Source of the DNA: Isoetes taiwanensis
Lineage: Eukaryota; Streptophyta; Lycopodiopsida; Isoetales; Isoetaceae
Assembly (NCBI GenBank): GCA_021234155.1
Contig: JAJEKV010000013.1
Span: 15,603,877-15,667,876, forward strand
Length of the DNA: 64,000 nucleotides
Direction of reading: 5' to 3'
Position 1 is the first letter of the stretch, and each line of letters starts with the position of its first letter. The notes under the pieces are model-generated. The model made no database searches. It saw only the letters and a program-made list of their open reading frames with translations, and had not been told where the DNA came from. The position numbers and the translations under genes were made by a program. Positions 43,931-60,121 of the stretch are shown piece by piece.

Positions 43931-45795
43931 GTAATACTTGAGGACACCGGTTTAACCGGTGTGAGCCTTAGGGATTCCCTTCTTTTCTATTTTCTTCTGC
44001 CTTACTACGGTGTATTTTAAGTTATGACAGCATACTAGTCTTTCCTCTGCTGAGATTGTTTACAGGCTTTACGCCCTGTGCCTTGGTATTGTTTGGATTC
44101 TTTACGGTTTATACACTATATTGTTGTATTAACTTCCAAATGCTCTTGCTTGTTAGGAAGCTACCATCCCCCATGAAGATGTGGATGTTGAAACTGTTGC
44201 TGAACAGCAGACTGTATGGAAAGGCATTGATTGGTACCCCGATCTGGTAAAGCTTGGTTATGCCAATTCCAAGATAAAGCCCCCCAACAAGGCTGTACAA
44301 GCAATATTGGTCTGTCTCATATGGAAGGATGTGCATAAGTACCTAATAAAAAAGGAGGCCTTCCTTGGTGAGGATGATGTATCTCTGATCACATTCATAG
44401 GTTTTAACAAAATGTTTGATTTGGTGGCAAAGCTGAACAAACATGGCAGAAACCTAATTACATGCATGAGGCTGATTGATGAAGCACATGAGCAGCTGCC
44501 CATTGCACACTTGGAGGCACAGGATAATGAAGTCATGGATGTCCTCACTTTTGTAAAAGGTGCCACTATACTGAGGAGTAATAATAATATTGCATCTAGT
44601 GGTTTCAAAAAGACAACAACTTCCAGGAAGAAGAAACCAATACCCAAGCAGCAGGTGAAACAGAAATTGGCCAAGAACTGCCTCTTTGACCTTTCTATGC
44701 TTCCTGAAGACGAACACCAAGCTGTTAATGTACCTATACCTGCTAATGAACAGCAAGAGGAGGTGATGGATAGCACTGACGTGCTGGAGGACTACAATAT
44801 TAAGGGCTTGACACTATATAATTGCGGTCACTATCCCATCATTTCAGAAAGGCTGGTGGAACTCTTTGGTATTAAGCATCGTCATGGGCTTTGGGAAACA
44901 CAGAATCTAGGTATTCTTGCACCTATTAGTATTGACACTTTGAGAAAACTATGCAATATTACAGATGCTGAAATCGAGCAAGCACGCAAGGATGCTGATA
45001 ATTTTAACAAAAGAATTGGGAAAATACCTTTGGATCTACCGGTGTCCACCGCAGTTTTTTTTTGGTAAGAAATGTGACAGGGACAACGGCATTTACGTTG
45101 GCCAAAAAGGCCATATGGCTAAGCTTTCTGATGGTCGATGTGACTTCTACATCAAAAAGATCTGGAGGACGTACTGCCCCTTTCTCAAATGTTGTTGTGA
45201 TCGTTTCAAGAATTCAAGTGGAGCCTGCAAAGATCACATAACTTGGTATGATCATGCTGTCTGGTTTATGATCAACAATCTTGATAGGCTGTGGCCAAAC
45301 CTGTCCATGACGGATAGATTTACTGAATTCTATGATGTTATGAATTCCAAAGCCATGAGGGCTGGTGCCATTGCCTTCATTGGTTATCTGAAAATTCGGG
45401 ATATCATGCTTAAAATGACTCTCAGACTTGCTGATAATGAGGATGCTGACCTCAAAGAGGAGTTTGGCGATACGAAAGCGGCTTTGTACCTCGAGAGAAC
45501 GCTTAAAAAGCGTAAGTTTTTGGAAGATGCCCTAGAATTGGAGGAAGCACAAGCTCCTCGAAAATACGGTGGCAAAAGGAAGAAACAATATGATGATGAT
45601 GATGAGGTGGAAATCTTTATGCCACCGAAGCTGCGAAAAAAACATAGTACTTCTCTGATCACTGACATCAGTAGTGAACTCGACTCTATCGAAAATGCAC
45701 ACCGCATACCTGGTACCAATGATTCTGTGAACAAATCTGTTCCTGGGCATCAGACCGTTCGCGATGCTGTCCAACCAAATAGGATGACGTTCTGA
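42111..45795 (+). CDS. ORF1 of the RT unit, two exons (unknown function)
   Basis: Exon 1 is 42111-42455 (115 codons, MTKDSKNDKPGTRAYLLNLI...), ending in an acidic TDDEFDDIDIQPNQ and followed by a donor AG|GTTTTT. Exon 2 starts at 44157 after CTTGTTAG. The junction is phase 0 and joins two open frames. Exon 2 runs to TGA 45793-45795 if one base of the nine-T run at 45055-45063 is ignored (VFFW-stop in one frame, VFFGKKCDRDNG in the next). That break may be decay or a homopolymer error. Total about 660 residues. Features: a Cys cluster (CPFLKCCCDRF), basic KKRKFLEDALELEEAQAP and an Asp run. No known domain recognised. It lies upstream of the RT on the same strand, like ORF1 of other RT elements. 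Confidence 0.6.
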
Positions 45796-46355
45796 TCACC
45801 ATCACAGGTAATACTCATTTTATTTGGCTATCAAGCTACGTAATACTCAATATATTTGGAAATCATGCTTACTTTCTTGTCGATATAACTTCTGGTTATT
45901 AAAGTTTTATGGAATTATGGAATTCTGGCTTTAATGAGTTAATAATAACCCTTAAGTGTATGATGCAACACGTTTGATAAATAAGGATACCCTTAATGGG
46001 TACCTAAAAGAAAGCCTTATTGGCCATGGAATTTTTAAGCGGATATCTATTACCCATGCAAATCTAGTCTTTGCCCCATATTGGAGATGTCGACATGTAT
46101 ACCTTGGTAAATGTAAGTTGCTCCAACTATTAGTTTTACTTTTATCACTCTTCTTTGAGTTTAACTTCATTACCGCTTAACGAATAAGACAAGAATTCGG
46201 GCCGAAATGATGAAGGGAGATGGAAGATACTGAACTATAAGAGCAAAAAAGAAAATGAAATTTGTTCATTTTACTTTCTTCTCCAAAGCTATTGATCGGA
46301 TCAAATTCAAGCGTGTCTTCAAGGATGTTCTGTGCCAACACTTTGGTAATGCTTG
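45796..46355 (+). other. Gap between ORF1 and RT, possible small exons
   Basis: Two short open stretches have splice-like borders: one after CCTTAAG at 45954 to a donor G|GTAAATG near 46109 (YDATRLINKDTLNGYLK...), and one after CCAAAG near 46287 (IDRIKFKRVFKDVLCQHF). They could be N-terminal exons of the RT protein. No consistent frame through all of them is visible. Confidence 0.35.
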
Positions 46356-48296
46356 ATGGTGAACAATTTGTTTGATGATACAACCTTTGGGTGGAAATTT
46401 GAGAGAAACTTGAGAAGTCTACTCTATAAACCTAGAAAGGTTTTCGCGGATGATAAGCAAGTAGCATGCCCTTGTCATAACCCAAGTTTAAAGAAGTACA
46501 TATGCCAAGAGATTGGGCATATTCGAACAACGGATTTAAGTATTGTTCATAGTAAAGCACTTAGGGGCTATCTGAAACTTGGTCTTAATCACATCCCTGA
46601 CAGACCGTTCTCAATTTGGAGGTTCAGAAAGGAGATAAGAGCGACAGTTGATCAGTTCTTCAACCTGCATAGATTCAGTCTTAATACAACAGAGAAACAT
46701 GTTGTTCGTGCTTGCAAGACTGAGATTACTAATAAGTCGTGTATATTGGCAACTGAATTTGTTAAGTCTAACAGATCAAAGCTTAAAAAGTTCCCTATTA
46801 TGGATACCCTGGTTACCAAAAATATTGATTGGCTTGTGAGCAACTTATACATTGCTGGGGTTGATAAGGCCTCAAATAATCCTGCATTTGTTTGCCCTAG
46901 GCACATGAGGGATGCTGCTATTGCCCGACTTGACAGCCATGACTTCATTAAGGTTTCTGCCTCACCTCTTGAAATCAAAGAGAGGTTATGTAAGGAGTTG
47001 ATATTGCTTATCCCCTCACTTGATCTCGTTACTACTGATTTACCGTATCTGTTCGGGATTTTTAAAGCACACAAAAACTCATATAGATGGCTAACTAGTG
47101 CCCACTGCTCTATCTTCTCGCAGATTGCTTCTCTTGTGGCAAATGGACTTAACACTATTTTAGAGTTATGGCCTAGTATGTGTGAAAGTTCTTTGGCTTC
47201 GGTCAACTTTTTTCGTAAAGATAAGATTAAAGCATCATGGATTGTTGATTCCGTCTATGATATCGCTTGTAATATGCCTGCACAAGTCAAGGATCTTTTT
47301 GTAGCCGACATAACCAGATGTTACGAGAACATTCCCATTGAGGGGAATGATGGGATCTGCCATGTAATCTCCAGCATCATAAAGAAGGTCTGGAATTTTC
47401 AAAGACTTAAGAATAAGAATGCAAAACTGTGGTATAAATTTAAAAATAATGGCCAGGGTTGTGTTGAATGGAAGGCCAAGAAGCCGCAAAGTGACCAATG
47501 GGTGATGATTGATGAAAGCTTGTTTGCCCGAATGAATACCTGGTTGTTAAGAAATTGTTTCCTGCAGATGGGCAGCAAAATTTGGAAGCAGGCTAGAGGA
47601 ATACCCATGGGGTTTGCCTGTAGCCCTGCATGGTGCAATCTGTACCTTGCTTCCTTTGAGCTCAGCTTTGTGCTCCGACTGATAAGGAATGGTAACTTGG
47701 ATGTTGCTGCTGCTTTCAGTAATACTTATCGATACATTGATGACCTGATTAGTATCAACAACCCTTACATCAGAAAATTTCTTGGTTTTGATGACCAAGC
47801 TCAAGTATATGATACCATTTATAATCTGAATTTTCTAAGCATTGAGGATGAAACAGTCTACTGGAGTGACACTAACTTTGGTATTTTTAGAGGACGAAAA
47901 GTAAATTTTCTAAGCATGTCTATTGAAGTATCTGATCCTTTACATGGCATTTTTGAGACGCACCATTATGACAAAAGGGACAAGCTCCCATTTGTGGTCT
48001 CTAAATTCGTGCATGCAAGCGGTTGCAGGCCATATCACTTCGCTAAGAAAGTGATTATTTCACAAATTATGCCATTGCTCTACGTGCACTCTTGTCCGAT
48101 TGATGCTGCTCAGGCTCTACTTGGGCTGATACATGCCTTCGTCAAAAAAGGCTTCTTGCAACATGACATCTGGTCTGCAGTGGTTAAGGAGCTTGAAAGC
48201 GGGATATTCCCAGGATTACGCTATGATGTTACAACGGTGCAATGCTTGCTGAAAAAATACAGGTATGCTCTTTGTGAATTTTGTTTTTTATGGTAG
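46356..48296 (+). CDS. Reverse transcriptase, Penelope-like class, 647 residues, no endonuclease seen
   Basis: An intact frame. The first ATG is 46356; an in-frame TAA lies just upstream at 46347. RT blocks: FGIFKAHKNSYRW near residue 230 (finger region, as in FGLPKIHK of Penelope-like RTs); motif A VADITRCYENIP with catalytic D318; motif B ARGIPMGFACSPAWCNLYL near 412; motif C YRYIDDLISINNP with D462/D463; then the downstream ETHHYDKRDKLPFVVSKFV block and SQI...KKGF typical of a widespread eukaryotic PLE-type RT group. There is no GIY-YIG at either end and no RNase H. The C-terminus stops right at a good donor, TACAG|GTATGC (48260s), so a further exon is possible. An alternative is a domesticated rvt-like gene. 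Confidence 0.75.
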   Translation: MVNNLFDDTTFGWKFERNLRSLLYKPRKVFADDKQVACPCHNPSLKKYICQEIGHIRTTDLSIVHSKALRGYLKLGLNHIPDRPFSIWRFRKEIRATVDQFFNLHRFSLNTTEKHVVRACKTEITNKSCILATEFVKSNRSKLKKFPIMDTLVTKNIDWLVSNLYIAGVDKASNNPAFVCPRHMRDAAIARLDSHDFIKVSASPLEIKERLCKELILLIPSLDLVTTDLPYLFGIFKAHKNSYRWLTSAHCSIFSQIASLVANGLNTILELWPSMCESSLASVNFFRKDKIKASWIVDSVYDIACNMPAQVKDLFVADITRCYENIPIEGNDGICHVISSIIKKVWNFQRLKNKNAKLWYKFKNNGQGCVEWKAKKPQSDQWVMIDESLFARMNTWLLRNCFLQMGSKIWKQARGIPMGFACSPAWCNLYLASFELSFVLRLIRNGNLDVAAAFSNTYRYIDDLISINNPYIRKFLGFDDQAQVYDTIYNLNFLSIEDETVYWSDTNFGIFRGRKVNFLSMSIEVSDPLHGIFETHHYDKRDKLPFVVSKFVHASGCRPYHFAKKVIISQIMPLLYVHSCPIDAAQALLGLIHAFVKKGFLQHDIWSAVVKELESGIFPGLRYDVTTVQCLLKKYRYALCEFCFLW

Positions 48297-48436
48297 TAGT
48301 GGGCTGGGTGGGTCCCTATGTAGTATAGGGATCCCCCTTCCCCTATTACTACAACTGGGACCTATGCTGCCTTCCGGGTGGAGGTAGGTCTATTTTTTAG
48401 CATATATATAGATATAGATATATATATATATATCCC

Positions 48437-53520
<5,084 letters not shown>

Positions 53521-54183
53521 GACCACGTTGGCTGCGACTCCAACGAAATAGTGCCAAAGCACCACTCATTAGAAAGCTCTCGACGAGAGGAATCCAATGG
53601 CGTGGGTCCCACCTTCATCCGACCCCTCTACCGCAAGCTACGTGCCTTTGAAGGCGATTAAATAAAAGGAAGCTTCCTAGAAAGTCTAATCATAAATGTT
53701 TTGCCACCTCATCACTTTTTTTATTAATGAGGTTGACACCTTTTTATTAATGAGGTGACACCTCACCTTCTTTTAAAAAAAATCAATTTAATATTAAAAA
53801 GTTAATGACTAGGATTTATGCTCATCTTTTGATCTAACGGTTAAGATCTCTATTACACCAAAGTCACTTTAAGGGACCTTCCTTGCACCTTCCTTACAAA
53901 AAAATCAAGGGCTAGGATTTATCCTTCCCTTTGATCCAACGGGTCCGGGGATGTGGTGCATGCCCCATGCATGACCCATGCATGCCTCCATGCATGCCCA
54001 TAAGGAATGGATGGCCCCGATGTTGCCACCCTCACCGCCCCACCTTAAACGGACGAAGATCCGGGCATGTAAGAATCAGACACATTATATAGAAAAGTTT
54101 CATGATATACCTTTATATATATAACTTATATAAAACCCCTCTCTCCATAAAGATGCCTCAAAACAAGGGGAGTTCAGGTAATT
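53521..54183. other. Non-coding stretch with GCATG runs
   Basis: No ORF. The segment 53957-54000 carries five GCATG/CATGC palindromic units in about 45 bp. ATTAATGAGGTGACACC-like direct repeats at 53720-53765. Confidence 0.5.
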
Positions 54184-54501
54184 TTGGAAGAATACGATGG
54201 CCATTGTTGCAACAAAACAGGTCACTTTAAATTCTGCAACAATATTGTATTGCAAAAGCGACACACTTTATTCCAAAGGAAATCATCATTATTGCCAAGA
54301 CCGGGCCTATGGTTTTCCATCCTCGATATTTGCCAAGACCAATCTTTGTCTTGTCCTTTGTTCTCATTCGACTCCATCTCCCTCGCTCACCATTATGAGT
54401 CACGGCGACATGATTACCTCAATAGGATTGCCCGGTACTGATGCCATATGGTTCTTTTCCCCGCCCCTTCACCATTTTGTGTGCTAGATTCTCCCGACAT
54501 T

Positions 54502-54909
54502 CTATGCTTTCTCCACAATCATATTCCACCACAACACTACCTTCAACAACGGGTTGGGCTTTGACCCTGTCGACTCATGCCCTCCACAAGAACCACCAAT
54601 TAAATCTTCACCAATCCCCCAATCAGTCGTCATGAATAGCGGTACCATCATCAGTTGTCCTCCCTCACTTCTAGTGACACTTCCTGTCTGTTCTTCACAA
54701 TTACCTTGCTCCTCTCTCACCTGCTGCCTCCTGCTTCTAGATTCCCGTGTATACCTCTTCCTTTCCCTGTCGCATTGTCTCAACGCAGCTTTCCGCTCCT
54801 CGGAAACTCTAGCATACCACCTGCGATGATATTCGTTGCGCTTTAACCTTCTAAGCTCCTCCTTTGAATACTTTCTGTTTGGATCTATGTCTATGATTAG
54901 TCTTGGCAT
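54502..54909 (-). CDS. Small basic ORF, 135 residues (hypothetical)
   Basis: Start ATG 54909 (MPRLIIDIDPNRKY); the frame also continues upstream to 55002. A strongly basic helical stretch, LKRNEYHRRWYARVSEERKA and RQCDRERKRYTRE, resembles the STPR-type Arg-rich peptide repeats found beside some plant transposon and DNA-binding proteins, but with one or two units only. The second half is Gly/Pro-rich without a recognisable domain. Upstream sequence is part of a duplicated block (54930-55470 and 56235-56790). It could be a transposon gene fragment; I am not sure it is translated. Confidence 0.4.
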   Translation of the reverse strand: MPRLIIDIDPNRKYSKEELRRLKRNEYHRRWYARVSEERKAALRQCDRERKRYTRESRSRRQQVREEQGNCEEQTGSVTRSEGGQLMMVPLFMTTDWGIGEDLIGGSCGGHESTGSKPNPLLKVVLWWNMIVEKA

Positions 54910-54929
54910 TGTAACTTGGATTACGCAAT

Positions 54930-56790
54930 ATGCCAATTGCTTCTGGTCACATAATCTGAACATAAAACACCTCATAAAAATCCCCAACAAAACGGATAGC
55001 ACATGGCACGACTAGGTAGATTGGCTTTAATAGAATCCGACGGGACTTTGATAAGTCTGAACTGCAGTTATTCTATAGCTTTCTAAAGTCCTCGTCTCTT
55101 TGTGCAAAAAGATTAGATCAATCCTTGCTTGCTTTACAAATAAGGCCACTTTCTCGCCTTTGAGCAAAGTGTAAGATATTCACAGCAAAGGATATGAGAG
55201 CAAAGGGGTTGCATATTACAATGCGAGCCTGGATATACAGGTTGGGAGTCATTTCTTTAAAATATAACATCTTAAATCATGGAATGAAAAATATGATGGA
55301 ATTAAACTAGAATCGTGCTGCCATGAAGATGCTAGTGATGATGACAGACTCTGGCCAAAAGGAAATTCTAGATCCTAGTGTGACCGCCATCCATGCATTT
55401 CACATCAAAAATTTGCATGGTGCCATATGGAGCTTAAGGTATATGAACTGCTGATTTGTCAAGGTCATGGTCTCTTTCTAGAGGCAGCCCACCTTCTCTT
55501 AAAGAACTCAGATGTTTTAATATCCAAACAACATACACACTTCTGCAAACAATAACAAAAAAAAAAAAAAATAGAACATGATTTTTACCTTTTTACGAAA
55601 ATTATATAGAAGGAAGAAATGCTTTTACAAACTTAAGTATCTGTCACAGCTTTTCTAGCCAGTCATGTAATTCAAATCTCTGCCTGCGGCATCCATTATA
55701 TTTCAATACCACTCCACTTCAATCGTGGCGCTGCAAATCATGATACCGTATTGATAACAGTAAAGAACTCATGAAAGAGCTTATATCTAATCAGAAGTTT
55801 ACCTTGTACAAATGATAGCCAATATGCTGGTGAAGCAAGCAAACTGATGCGAGCAGAGCTGGGTGAAATTTAGCCACGCATATGAAGTATTTCAGCGTTT
55901 ATGACTCTGCCGGACTGTAAGATCGAGCCACTGCAGCTTATAGAGTGGTTATGTCGGTCTACAAACTGTCTAAACGAATCGGTTGGCCAGATGCTAAATG
56001 CTAACATAGATTTGAATGCAGATAAGGTTTCTTCTTATCAAATCTTGCAACAGGAGCTCGTCTTTATAGGGCAGATAGATCGGGCCACAGAGATAAGAGG
56101 GCAGATACCTGCCATTAATTTTTTCATGGCGTGACAACCATCCGCTAGTGCCAGGCTTCTACATATTGCATTTTGCAGTTCTTCTTGAAGCGTGCATCAA
56201 CAATCACGGGAGCCTAGCTAATCACCTTTCTGCAACATGCCAATTGCCTCTGGTCGCATAACCTGAACATGAAACACCTCATAAAAATCCCCAACAAAAT
56301 GGATAGCACATGGCACGACTAAATAGATTGGCTTTAATAGAATCAGAAGGGACTTTGATAAGTCTGAGATACCTGCCATTAATTTTTTCATGGCATGACA
56401 ACCATCCGCTAGTGCCAGGCTTCTACATATTGCATTTTGCAGTTCTTCTTGAAGCGTGCATCAACAATCATGGGAGCCTAGCTAATCACCTTTCTGCAAC
56501 ATGCCAATTGCCTCTGGTCGCATAACCTGAACATGAAACACCTGTTATTCTATAGCTTTCTAAAGTTCTCGTCTCTCGCCTTTGAGCGGAGCGTAAGATA
56601 TTCACATCAATGAAAAATATGATGGAATTAAACTAAAATCGTGCTGCCATGCAGATGCCAGTGGGGATGAGAGACTCTGGCCAGAAGAAATTCTGGATCC
56701 TAGTGTGACCGCCATGCATGGATTTCACATCAAAAATTTGCACGGGGCCATATAGAACTTAAGGTATATGAACCGCTGATTTGTCAAGGT
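54930..56790. repeat. Local duplication, two diverged copies (54930-55470 and 56235-56790)
   Basis: Shared in the same order: ATGCCAATTGC-TCTGGTC, CCCCAACAAAA-GGATAGCAC, GGGACTTTGATAAGTCTG, TTATTCTATAGCTTTCTAAA, AATATGATGGAATTAAACTA and GACCGCCAT...CACATCAAAAATTTGCA. Copy 2 has a further internal tandem duplication. Confidence 0.85.
56108..56546. repeat. Tandem repeat of ~279 bp, about 1.6 copies
   Basis: TTTTTTCATGGCGTGACAACC... at 56108 returns as TTTTTTCATGGCATGACAACC at 56387 and stays nearly identical for ~160 bp to AACATGAAACACCT. Confidence 0.9.
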
Positions 56791-57856
56791 TTACACTAAG
56801 ACACTCAAGAATATTTGAAGGAATTTTTACTGTCTATAATGTATTCCGGCAGTCGTGAAATCATTCACACCATAAACCCTTGTGATGATGCATTCTTCCT
56901 GCTAAATGTCTGCTTTGGCATGATGCACAAGTGCCCAAGCAAGAAGGCAACGAAATGAAAAGAGCTTTGGCCTCTTTCAGCATTTTAGCAGAACCATAGT
57001 TCAGTTGAAAGATCCAAATCCAGTGTCTACAATAGATAAAGAGAATTTAAGGATTAGGTGCTCAAACATTTGGAAAATTGTAGAAGCAGGATTATTGGCA
57101 ACTTGAACTTAAATAGAAGTGGATTTGACAGCTGCAAAACTGTGTTTATCTTTCAAATTTTCCAAGGATACATGCAGGCAAAAGTGTGTTTACCTTTAAA
57201 ATTCAAAGCTCCATTGCATTCCTTGCTCCAGATCAAGAAAATTAAAAGCTTGGAGCCTGCATTCAGTCACAGGCAAACCATAATTATAGAAGCCAGGGTA
57301 CCGACCATGCGCTGAGGTAAAAGAAAAAATCCTAGTAAATTCAGACACAAATTTGATACCTTGTTCTTCTGCCTTATGCCTTATCCCTGTCTCTTTCTTC
57401 TTACACTCACGCACTCACTTCCTACTTGGCGGTTTTAAATGGATACGAAAGACCAGTGAAAAGGAAAGGAAAGACAAAGGGTAACCATGGTGAACGGAAG
57501 AACCAGCTCTGCTACATCGTCTCAGATCATCAGTTCGGCCACTTGGCAATCGGAAATGCATCAAACCACTTCACAGCCATATGCCTCGATCACAGCAAAT
57601 ATGAATCGATCTTTTCTCTCGGTCGATTTTTCACAAGAAACAATTTGAACAAAGAATGATCATTTGTTCTTTGGACACTACACACCGAGACGCCATAGTT
57701 AGAACTGCAGGTCCGCGAGGAAATCGAAGAAATAGCCTAAATGGGAAAAAAAAATCATATATGGAAAAGTAGACGTGGCACATCACCTTAAAAGGTTAGA
57801 TAAATAAGGAAAAAGTGACATATGATATGTGGCCACCTCTTAGGTAGCAATTAATT
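56791..57856. other. No gene seen
   Basis: About 1 kb of AT-rich DNA. The short open frames at 57058-57315 and 57426-57659 have no recognisable features. Confidence 0.5.
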
Positions 57857-60121
57857 GGCACTACCTGGCCCTAAAACGAAATGAGTCAACAAGAGTACTA
57901 AATAAGCTCAATATTTGTATATATATATATTCATTATTTTCACATAAAACAAGTTTTATATATTTCAACATGCGGCATTATTGAAAGTATATCTTTTATA
58001 AAGCAAAATGTGTAGTAGAAATAAAAATAGTTTTACATTTTCATTCTTTACCGTAAAGTATGGTATAATACTTATCCAATAGATCCATAATCTAGTGTTC
58101 ACATTTCCGGCTCATGTGCAAATATTCCATTCTTTTTTTCGTCAATGGCTTCCCCGAAAGCAAAGGAGAGACAATTGAGGAGAGAACCCGTACCTGCAGC
58201 CAATCATGCAAACGTTAAGCGAATCCCGGTGCGACTTGATGCAAGGGCAAAAAGGTACATTGGGTCTCTCGGGTTTATCACCTGATCACCAATTGTATCC
58301 TTTTGTTCCTCGGTGAAACCATTAATCGAGAAAGAGAAATGGAATTATAACATAAATGTTTTTCAAATCCAATAAGTCAGACTCGGATTTGCTATTTATA
58401 CAACTAACATGTTTAGTGCATTCCATGTATAAACATAGTGCATCCAAATTTATAATAATTTCTAGTTTAGAGCAATTGCAAAATATTGTCTAAGTTTAAG
58501 CCTAGACCATGTCTTGAAAAGAGGGCAATAAATATTTTTTCCAGAAAACAAGCATACAAAATGCAAGGGAAATTCCCATATATCATAACTAGTATTACTC
58601 ATAAGCATGAATCCGTTTATATCTTTTTATTTTAGCCCAGGCATGTTCATGTAATCAAAGTACATAGGTAGCATTAACCTTTAATGTAGCACTCAAGAAT
58701 GTCTCGAAGCTCCATTATCCAAGTATGAGAGAGTTCAAGGTTATTTCATTTCTTGTTTGACCTTTCCCAAGGCAAAAGATAATATCATCATAGTAGTCAG
58801 CCTAAATCAGAAAGAGTAATAGCAAAAGGTTTTAAGGCAATATATGCCTACATCTGTGTTATTATGATCAATAGCAATTAGTAATCACTGACAAACACGA
58901 ATACCTCGACTAGTTTTGCATTCACTAGTTTAGCTTCATTGGCTATGTCATCCGATTGAAAATCTCTTGACTAAAGCAACAATGTAATTAATGAGTCTAG
59001 GAACCATCACACCTTATATCGAGGATCTAAACCTAGTAGCCGGGCTTTTGTATGTACCTAAAACCTACACATACATACGGCCAGTTCGCGTGTCTTGCTA
59101 AGTAGCCATAATTATCCTGAGAGGAACAGATGATAAAAGCAAACAAATGTGTTGGTTCTACGCCATTGCTTATCAAATAGTACGAGAATAGAAAAATACC
59201 TCATGGCATATCAAGTTGCCATTCTACCAACCGACCCGCCTAATGTTGGCAATGGCAAAGAATATTAACCAATCTTCTTTACATCCATCAATTTGTGATA
59301 GAGCAACAAGCCTAAGTATAGATCCAAAGATTTTATCCGGCTGCAAGGCGATCCTAGATGGGGCATAAAAGCATACCCAAGCCGCATTTTGAGCTGGGTA
59401 GATGGGGATCTTTGAAACTCCTTTTAAATGCCATGTAATAAGAGCAAATCCGAACATTCCATAGTAATCAGCCATTTTTGCATGAGAATCCGGTTTGCTA
59501 TCACATAATATGCAAGCAGTCTTGCTAATCCGCATACGTACGCGGTTTGGCCTCTCTTCCGATATAGATCCATGTGGCAACAATCATGCAATCGGCCATG
59601 TGGCGAAACTTGGGTTTAGGGCAAAACCTAAATTCCATTTCTATATTTGCCCTAAATCAATTTCAAAGTACTTTGAATCAATTACGTAAATACCCATTTT
59701 AAAAGTTATTTTTTAAAGGGTAAAACATTTACTATACTTTATATTTTATTACTCTGATTTGCTTCACATGGCCACTAAATCAAAACTTGGCCCCCAATGT
59801 TCTTAGCGGAATATCCACCCAAAACCATGGTAATTTGCAACCATGAACCATAGGACTTACGTTTTTTCTAACCGTAAGCCAAATTGCATTGTGCTACAAA
59901 ATTGCATTAAAGGCCCTTTGTGCTTAAAATGTGTTGTCAATGCTGCCCCAAATCTCTAAAAGTCTCAAATCATTTCGCATCTTGACAAAACAATACTCAT
60001 TATCAAAGGTCCCAAAGTTGGGTATCATGTAGTTCAACACATGAGAGGCAATGGTATCAAAGATAAAAAATTCCCTTTGCCATTTTACTCGCCTTGTTTC
60101 TCACATGCACCTCTCGTGCAT
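57857..60121. repeat. Direct repeat C, copy 1
   Basis: At least 2.26 kb shared with 61732-64000 in the same orientation and order (offset about 3.88 kb). No coding frame. The copies disagree mostly around CAG/CTG/CGG positions, each copy seeming wrong at different sites. May be LTRs of an unrecognised element or a tandem unit. Confidence 0.9.

Larger units (their letters stand above)
40181..48436 (+). mobile_element. Penelope-like RT-bearing unit, 8.26 kb, first of a head-to-tail pair
   Basis: The unit starts GCCATAACGCTAG right where A1 and A2 stop matching. It contains 5' sub-repeats, ORF1 exon 1, a 1.7-kb intron, ORF1 exon 2 and the RT ORF, and ends in a short TA tract at 48410-48433. At 48437 the same start sequence begins again and the first 3.75 kb are repeated. 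This looks like tandem copies with the second truncated, not LTRs, because the repeated part contains ORF1 exon 1 and half of its intron. Head-to-tail partial copies and retained introns are known for Penelope-like elements. Confidence 0.75.

Noticed and set aside
45060-45180. GIY...YIK residues in ORF1 as a GIY-YIG endonuclease
   Set aside because: The spacing between GIY and YIK is about 15 residues with no following Arg/Glu pattern of the family, so one chance tripeptide pair is not enough.
59224-59583. 119-codon minus-strand ORF as a gene
   Set aside because: It lies in repeat C, is broken in the second copy and has no recognisable feature.
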